9,287 bases of DNA from contig JBARRQ010000058.1 of the NCBI GenBank assembly GCA_049644305.1, forward strand, positions 1 through 9,287, written 5' to 3'. A model generated the notes under the pieces. It was not told the origin of the DNA and did no database searches. It was given only the letters and a program-made list of their open reading frames with translations. This DNA is from AC-32 sp049644305 (lineage in GTDB: Bacteria; Actinomycetota; Thermoleophilia; Gaiellales; Gaiellaceae). This document shows, piece after piece, positions 5,735 through 9,287 of the stretch. The position numbers and the translations under genes were made by a program. How positions within the stretch are numbered: the first letter of the stretch is position 1; each line of letters opens with the position of its first letter.

Positions 5735-6733
5735 GTGGCCAGCGAGTCCCCCGCAACCGTCCGAGCGATGCCGCTGCAGCTCGCTCGCCGGGTCCTCGGT
5801 GCGCCGGCGGTCGGGCCGTTGCTGGCGCTGATCCTCACGATGGTGTTCTTCAAGCTGAAGAGCGACCGCTTCCTGCAGACGCAGAACCTCTCGCTCGTGC
5901 TCCAGCAGGTGATGGTCGTAGGCGTGCTCGCGATCGGGCAGACGCTCGTGATCCTCACCGCCGGGATCGATCTCTCGGTCGGCACCGTGATGGCGTTCGG
6001 CCAGATCATCATGAGCAAGCTCGCGGTCGCGAGTGGAGTGGCGCCGATCCCCGCCATCGCCCTCGGGATCCTGACGTGCGTCGGTTTCGGGATGCTGCAT
6101 GGGGGGCTCGTGACGCGCGTGCGATTACCGCCGTTCATCGTCACGCTCGGGACGCTCAACATCGCATTTGCGCTGACGCACGTCGTCTCGAACGACCTGA
6201 CGTTCTCGCCGCTCCCGAGCGAGGAGCTCTTCTTCGGCCGGACGTTCAGGTTCGCCGGCGCCGACTTCACCTACGGCGTCGTCCTGATGGTCGTTCTCTA
6301 CGCCGTCGCCTGGTATGGCCTCACACAGACGGCCTGGGGCCGGCACGTCTACGCCGTCGGCGACAACCGCGAGGCCGCGCGGCTGACCGGCATCAACACC
6401 AACAGGGTGCTCTTCGGCGTCTACGCGATCGCCGGTCTGACCTACGGAATCGCGGCCATGCTGCTCCTCGCCCGCACCGAGCTCGGTGATCCGAACGCGG
6501 GCCAGACCACCGAGAACCTGGACAGCATCACCGCAGTGGTGCTCGGCGGTACCAGCCTCTTCGGGGGGCGCGGCACGGTGATCGGGACGTTGATCGGTGC
6601 CATCATCGTTGGCGTGTTCCGCAACGGCCTGACGCTGATCGGCGTCTCGGCGATCTACCAGTACCTCGTCACGGGCATCCTCGTCATCCTTGCGGTCGCG
6701 GTCGATCAGCTGACGCACCGGAGGCGCGCATGA
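5735..6733 (+). CDS. frcC: Sugar ABC transporter permease, FrcC-like
   Basis: A 332-residue polytopic inner-membrane permease of the BPD_transp_2 (RbsC/FrcC) family, forming the translocation channel as a homodimer. A short cytoplasmic N-terminus precedes the first membrane helix at about 23-39. Family motifs are TLVILTAGIDLSVG (70-83), LPPFIVTLGT (131-140), the ATPase-contacting loop TAWGRHVYAVGDNREAARLTGIN (199-221), ITAVVLGGTSLFGGRG (265-280) and a terminal AVAVDQL. The loop and the GADFTYGVVLMV segment look especially like the Rhizobium fructose permease FrcC. The GTG at 5735 has only a weak GAG at a suitable distance; ATG at 5768 is an alternative that removes 11 residues. The gene sits after the intercistronic hairpin and ends in an ATGA overlap with the ATPase gene. 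Confidence 0.9.
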   Translation: MASESPATVRAMPLQLARRVLGAPAVGPLLALILTMVFFKLKSDRFLQTQNLSLVLQQVMVVGVLAIGQTLVILTAGIDLSVGTVMAFGQIIMSKLAVASGVAPIPAIALGILTCVGFGMLHGGLVTRVRLPPFIVTLGTLNIAFALTHVVSNDLTFSPLPSEELFFGRTFRFAGADFTYGVVLMVVLYAVAWYGLTQTAWGRHVYAVGDNREAARLTGINTNRVLFGVYAIAGLTYGIAAMLLLARTELGDPNAGQTTENLDSITAVVLGGTSLFGGRGTVIGTLIGAIIVGVFRNGLTLIGVSAIYQYLVTGILVILAVAVDQLTHRRRA

Positions 6734-7536
6734 ACGGGTCCAAGCCCATCCTCGAGGCGCACGGGATCGTCAAGCGGTTCGGTCAGGTCGTGGCCCTTGA
6801 CGGAGCCGACTTCGAGCTCTACCCGGACGAGATCCTCGCAATCATCGGCGACAACGGCGCCGGCAAGTCGACCCTGATCAAGACGCTCTCTGGCGCATTG
6901 CAACCGGACGACGGCGAGATCCGTCTCGACGGCAAGCCGGTGCACTTCCGCTCCCCGCACGACGCGCGGAACGCAGGAATCGAGACCGTCTACCAGGATC
7001 TCGCCGTCGCGCCGGCCCTCGACATCGCCGCAAACATCTTCCTCGGCAGGGAGCGAAGGCGAGGCGGCTTGCTCGGGGTCCTGCTGCGCCTGCTCGACAA
7101 GCGGGCAATGCGGCGTGAAGCGGAGCGCCACTTCGCCGAGCTGAAGATCGGCGTCCAGTCGATCAAGCAGCCGGTCGAGGATCTCTCCGGCGGCCAGCGC
7201 CAGGGTGTCGCCGTGGCCCGCGCCGCAGCCTGGGCCAAGCGAGTGGCGATCATGGACGAGCCCACGGCCGCACTCGGCGTGAAGGAGACGCGCCAGGTGC
7301 TCGACCTGATCCGGCGGGTGCGCGATCGCGGGCTGCCCGTCATCCTGATCAGCCACGACATGCCGAACGTGTTCGAGCTCGCCGACAGGATCCACATCAT
7401 GCGGCTCGGCAAGCGGGTGGCGGTCGTCACTCCGAAGACGCACACGATGCCGGAGGCAGTGGCGATCATGACCGGCGCCACGCGCGGCCAGCTCGAGCAG
7501 GCGCTCCACAAGGCTCCTCCGGAGGAAAGCGAATGA
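6730..7536 (+). CDS. frcA: Sugar ABC transporter ATP-binding protein, FrcA-like
   Basis: A 268-residue cytoplasmic ATPase that powers sugar import through the FrcC-like permease. All nucleotide-binding motifs are intact: Walker A GDNGAGKST (40-48, Lys46), Q-loop Gln89 in VYQDL, signature LSGGQ (152-156), Walker B VAIMDEP with catalytic Glu177, and switch His209 in LISHDM. It has one nucleotide-binding domain, unlike the duplicated RbsA/XylG/MglA ATPases of many sugar importers. This matches the single-domain FrcA of fructose systems, so two copies must pair in the complex. The start overlaps the permease stop as ATGA, and the stop overlaps the next start in the same way, so the genes are translated as a tight chain. 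The C-terminal tail (about 250-268) is acidic and lacks the regulatory TOBE/OB domain of MalK-type ATPases. Confidence 0.93.
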   Translation: MNGSKPILEAHGIVKRFGQVVALDGADFELYPDEILAIIGDNGAGKSTLIKTLSGALQPDDGEIRLDGKPVHFRSPHDARNAGIETVYQDLAVAPALDIAANIFLGRERRRGGLLGVLLRLLDKRAMRREAERHFAELKIGVQSIKQPVEDLSGGQRQGVAVARAAAWAKRVAIMDEPTAALGVKETRQVLDLIRRVRDRGLPVILISHDMPNVFELADRIHIMRLGKRVAVVTPKTHTMPEAVAIMTGATRGQLEQALHKAPPEESE

Positions 7537-8522
7537 GCGTCGCCTGGGGCCTGCTTTCCACGGCAAGGATCAACCGGCCCATCATCGAGGCGGCGAGAGA
7601 GTCGAATCGGGTGGACGTGATCGCAGTGGCCAGCCGCGACGCGGCGCGCGCAGAGGCGTACGCGCGTGAGCACGGGATCGACCGGTCATACGGGAGCTAC
7701 GAGGCGTTGCTCGAGGACCCGGACGTGGAGGCCGTGTACATCTCGTTACCGAACTCTCTGCACGTCGACTGGACGCTGCGCGCGCTCGACGCCGGGAAGC
7801 ACGTGCTCTGCGAGAAGCCGTTCTCCCGGCATCCCGACCAAGTCGAGGAGGCGTTCGACCGCGCCGAGTCGACCGGCCTCGTTCTCTCCGAGGGGTTCAT
7901 GTGGCGTCATCACCCGCAGGCCAACCGGCTGGCGGAGCTCGTCTCCGAGGGCGCGATCGGACGGCTGCGGCTGGTCCGTGCGGCGTTCAGCTTCCCCCTC
8001 GCCGCCGTCCACGGCCCGAACGACGCGCGCTTCGACCCGGACCTCGACGGCGGCTCTCTAATGGACGTCGGCTGCTACTGCCTGAGCGTGATTCGGCTTC
8101 TGTCAGGGGAGCCCGAGCGGCTGTTGGGACAGCAGGTCATCGGCCCCACGGGCGTCGACGTCTGCTTCGCGGCAACGCTCGCGTTCGGCGACGATCGCCT
8201 GGCGCACTTCGACTGCGGTTTCGTGCTGCCGTCCCGCGCCGAGCTCGAAGTCGTCGGCGAGGAGGCGAGTCTCTTCACCGCCGACCCCTTCCACATCCGC
8301 TCTCCGGGAATCGAGCTGCGCCGCGAGGGTGGCAGCGAGCGAATCGCGGTCGAGCGCGCCAACTCGTACCGGCTCGAGCTCGAGAACGTCTCCGACGCGA
8401 TTCACGGCCGGGCCCCGCTTCTCCTCGGGCGTGAAGACGCGCTCGGCCAAGCGCGCGCGATTGAGGCCCTGTACCAGTCCGCGTCCGCCCAAGTCCCCGC
8501 GAACGACTGGAGCGTCTCATGA
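7533..8522 (+). CDS. Gfo/Idh/MocA-family NAD(P)-dependent sugar oxidoreductase
   Basis: A 329-residue soluble dehydrogenase. The N-terminal Rossmann half starts VAWGLLSTARINRPIIEA (3-20), the dinucleotide-loop form seen in the dihydrodiol/D-xylose dehydrogenase and glucose-fructose oxidoreductase branch. CEKPFSRH (93-100) carries the conserved EKP motif with Lys95. The C-terminal alpha/beta half has GGSLMDVGCYCLSVIRLL (173-190), with Asp178 and Tyr182. Many family members have His at the Tyr182 position; Tyr is typical of the branch named above. It would oxidise or reduce a sugar, polyol or anhydro-sugar, but the substrate cannot be told from sequence. There is no signal peptide, so unlike the Zymomonas periplasmic enzyme it should act in the cytoplasm. 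It overlaps both neighbours by ATGA, placing it firmly in the importer operon and tying its substrate to the imported sugar. Confidence 0.88.
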   Translation: MSVAWGLLSTARINRPIIEAARESNRVDVIAVASRDAARAEAYAREHGIDRSYGSYEALLEDPDVEAVYISLPNSLHVDWTLRALDAGKHVLCEKPFSRHPDQVEEAFDRAESTGLVLSEGFMWRHHPQANRLAELVSEGAIGRLRLVRAAFSFPLAAVHGPNDARFDPDLDGGSLMDVGCYCLSVIRLLSGEPERLLGQQVIGPTGVDVCFAATLAFGDDRLAHFDCGFVLPSRAELEVVGEEASLFTADPFHIRSPGIELRREGGSERIAVERANSYRLELENVSDAIHGRAPLLLGREDALGQARAIEALYQSASAQVPANDWSVS

Positions 8523-9287
8523 CCTTCGTCCCCGCCCCCGACCGCTACGAGCGGATGCAGTACCGCCGCTCCGGCCGCAGCGGCCTGCAGCTCCCGGCCC
8601 TGTCGCTCGGCCTCTGGAACAACTTCGGGTACGACCATCCGTTCGAGACGGGCCTCGCCATCGTTCGGCGCGCGTTCGACCTCGGGATCACGCACTTCGA
8701 CCTCGCGAACAACTACGGGCCGCCGTACGGCTCGGCGGAGGAGAACTTCGGCCGGATGATGGCGAGCGACCTCCGGCCCTACCGGAACGAGCTCGTCATC
8801 TCGACGAAGGCCGGGTACGACATGTGGCCTGGCCTCTACGGTGAGTGGGGCTCCCGGAAGTACCTGCTTTCGAGTCTCGATCAGAGCCTGCAGCGAATGC
8901 AGCTCGAGTACGTCGACATCTTCTACTCGCACCGGTTCGACCCCGAGACGCCGCTCGAGGAGACGATGGGCGCGCTCGACACCGCGGTACGGCAGGGGAA
9001 GGCGCTCTACGTGGGGATCTCGTCGTACTCGGCGGAGAAGACCCGCGAGGCGGCGGCGATCCTCAGCGACCTCGGGACGCCCCTCCTCATCCACCAGCCT
9101 TCGTACTCGCTGATCAACCGCTGGATCGAGCCCGAACTCCTGGACGCGCTGGAGGAGCTCGGCGTCGGCTGCATCGTCTTCTCGCCGCTCGCTCAGGGGA
9201 TGCTGACCGACAGGTACCTGAACGGGATCCCGGAGGGATCGCGCGCGAGCCGCAAGAGCACGCTCTCACCGGAGCTGATCACGGAAG
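8519..9287 (+). CDS. gpr: Aldo-keto reductase, AKR14 / L-glyceraldehyde 3-phosphate reductase-like (3' truncated by window)
   Basis: The first 256 codons of an NADPH-dependent aldo-keto reductase run off the window end without a stop. The sequence follows E. coli YghZ (Gpr, AKR14) closely as I recall it: ERMQYRRSGRSGLQLPALSLGLW (11-33), then HFDLANNYGPPYGSAEENFGR (59-79). Next come ISTKAGYDMWPG (94-105), SRKYLLSSLDQSL, YVDIFYSHR (131-139), KALYVGISSYS, LLIHQPSYSLINRW and PLAQGMLTDRYLNGIP. The catalytic tetrad is complete: Asp61, Tyr66, Lys97 and His138. Family members reduce L-glyceraldehyde 3-phosphate and methylglyoxal or act on other aldehydes; Kv beta-subunits are distant relatives. About 80-90 residues should be missing. 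The ATG overlaps the oxidoreductase stop as ATGA, so this is at least the fifth gene of the importer operon. The specific substrate here is uncertain. Confidence 0.9.
   Translation, partial: MTFVPAPDRYERMQYRRSGRSGLQLPALSLGLWNNFGYDHPFETGLAIVRRAFDLGITHFDLANNYGPPYGSAEENFGRMMASDLRPYRNELVISTKAGYDMWPGLYGEWGSRKYLLSSLDQSLQRMQLEYVDIFYSHRFDPETPLEETMGALDTAVRQGKALYVGISSYSAEKTREAAAILSDLGTPLLIHQPSYSLINRWIEPELLDALEELGVGCIVFSPLAQGMLTDRYLNGIPEGSRASRKSTLSPELITE

Noticed and set aside
6547..6554. CGGTACCA inside the permease gene, resembling half of the operator
   Set aside because: The other half of the palindrome is absent and the site lies in the conserved coding motif for GGTSLFGG.
8329..9113. Alternative open frames over the aldo-keto reductase gene on both strands
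   Set aside because: The frame starting at 8519 reads continuously to the window end with the full AKR catalytic tetrad, so the others are shadows.
1..9287. Search by eye for CRISPR arrays, insertion sequences, tRNA/rRNA genes, attachment sites or toxin-antitoxin pairs
   Set aside because: No spaced direct repeats, transposase motifs, terminal inverted repeats or RNA-gene signatures were seen. The coding density and uniform base composition look like ordinary chromosome.

Overview
The window is about 9.3 kb of uniformly GC-rich bacterial DNA with strong G/C preference at third codon positions, GTG and TTG starts, and many 4-base stop/start overlaps. These traits, the LacI-type control of a sugar cassette and the protein flavour suggest a high-GC actinobacterium, possibly of the Thermoleophilia type. 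The lineage is inferred; no rRNA or tRNA gene is present to confirm it.

Layout. (1) Positions 1-2143, plus strand: the tail of an unidentified gene, a CaCA-family cation/Ca2+ exchanger with unusual binding-site residues, and DNA polymerase IV (dinB) joined to it by a GTGA overlap. (2) Positions 2163-4478, minus strand: an operon reading lacI-type regulator, ROK-family fructokinase, two-CBS-domain protein. The regulator stop and kinase start are one base apart, and the kinase stop and CBS start overlap as TTGA. (3) Positions 4479-4610: a divergent control region with two LacI-type operator palindromes sharing the core TATCGGTA. (4) Positions 4611-9287, plus strand: a sugar ABC importer of the FrcBCA (fructose) type, comprising binding protein, permease and single-domain ATPase, then a Gfo/Idh/MocA oxidoreductase and an AKR14-type aldo-keto reductase cut by the window end. 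The last four genes are chained by ATGA overlaps. A perfect 12-bp intercistronic hairpin separates the binding-protein gene from the permease gene.

How the parts fit: the binding protein captures a ketohexose-like sugar, FrcC/FrcA-like proteins import it, and the ROK kinase phosphorylates it. The LacI-type repressor probably controls both divergent transcripts through the paired operators, with the imported sugar or a phosphorylated derivative as inducer. The two NAD(P)H-type oxidoreductases indicate that the cassette does more than import and phosphorylate fructose, for example redox conversion of a related sugar or clearance of reactive aldehydes. The CBS protein could be an adenine-nucleotide sensor tied to kinase expression.

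No mobile element, CRISPR array, RNA gene or clearly new multi-gene system was seen. The most unusual points are the charge-rearranged exchanger, the CBS gene coupled to a fructokinase, and the well-defined divergent operator pair.
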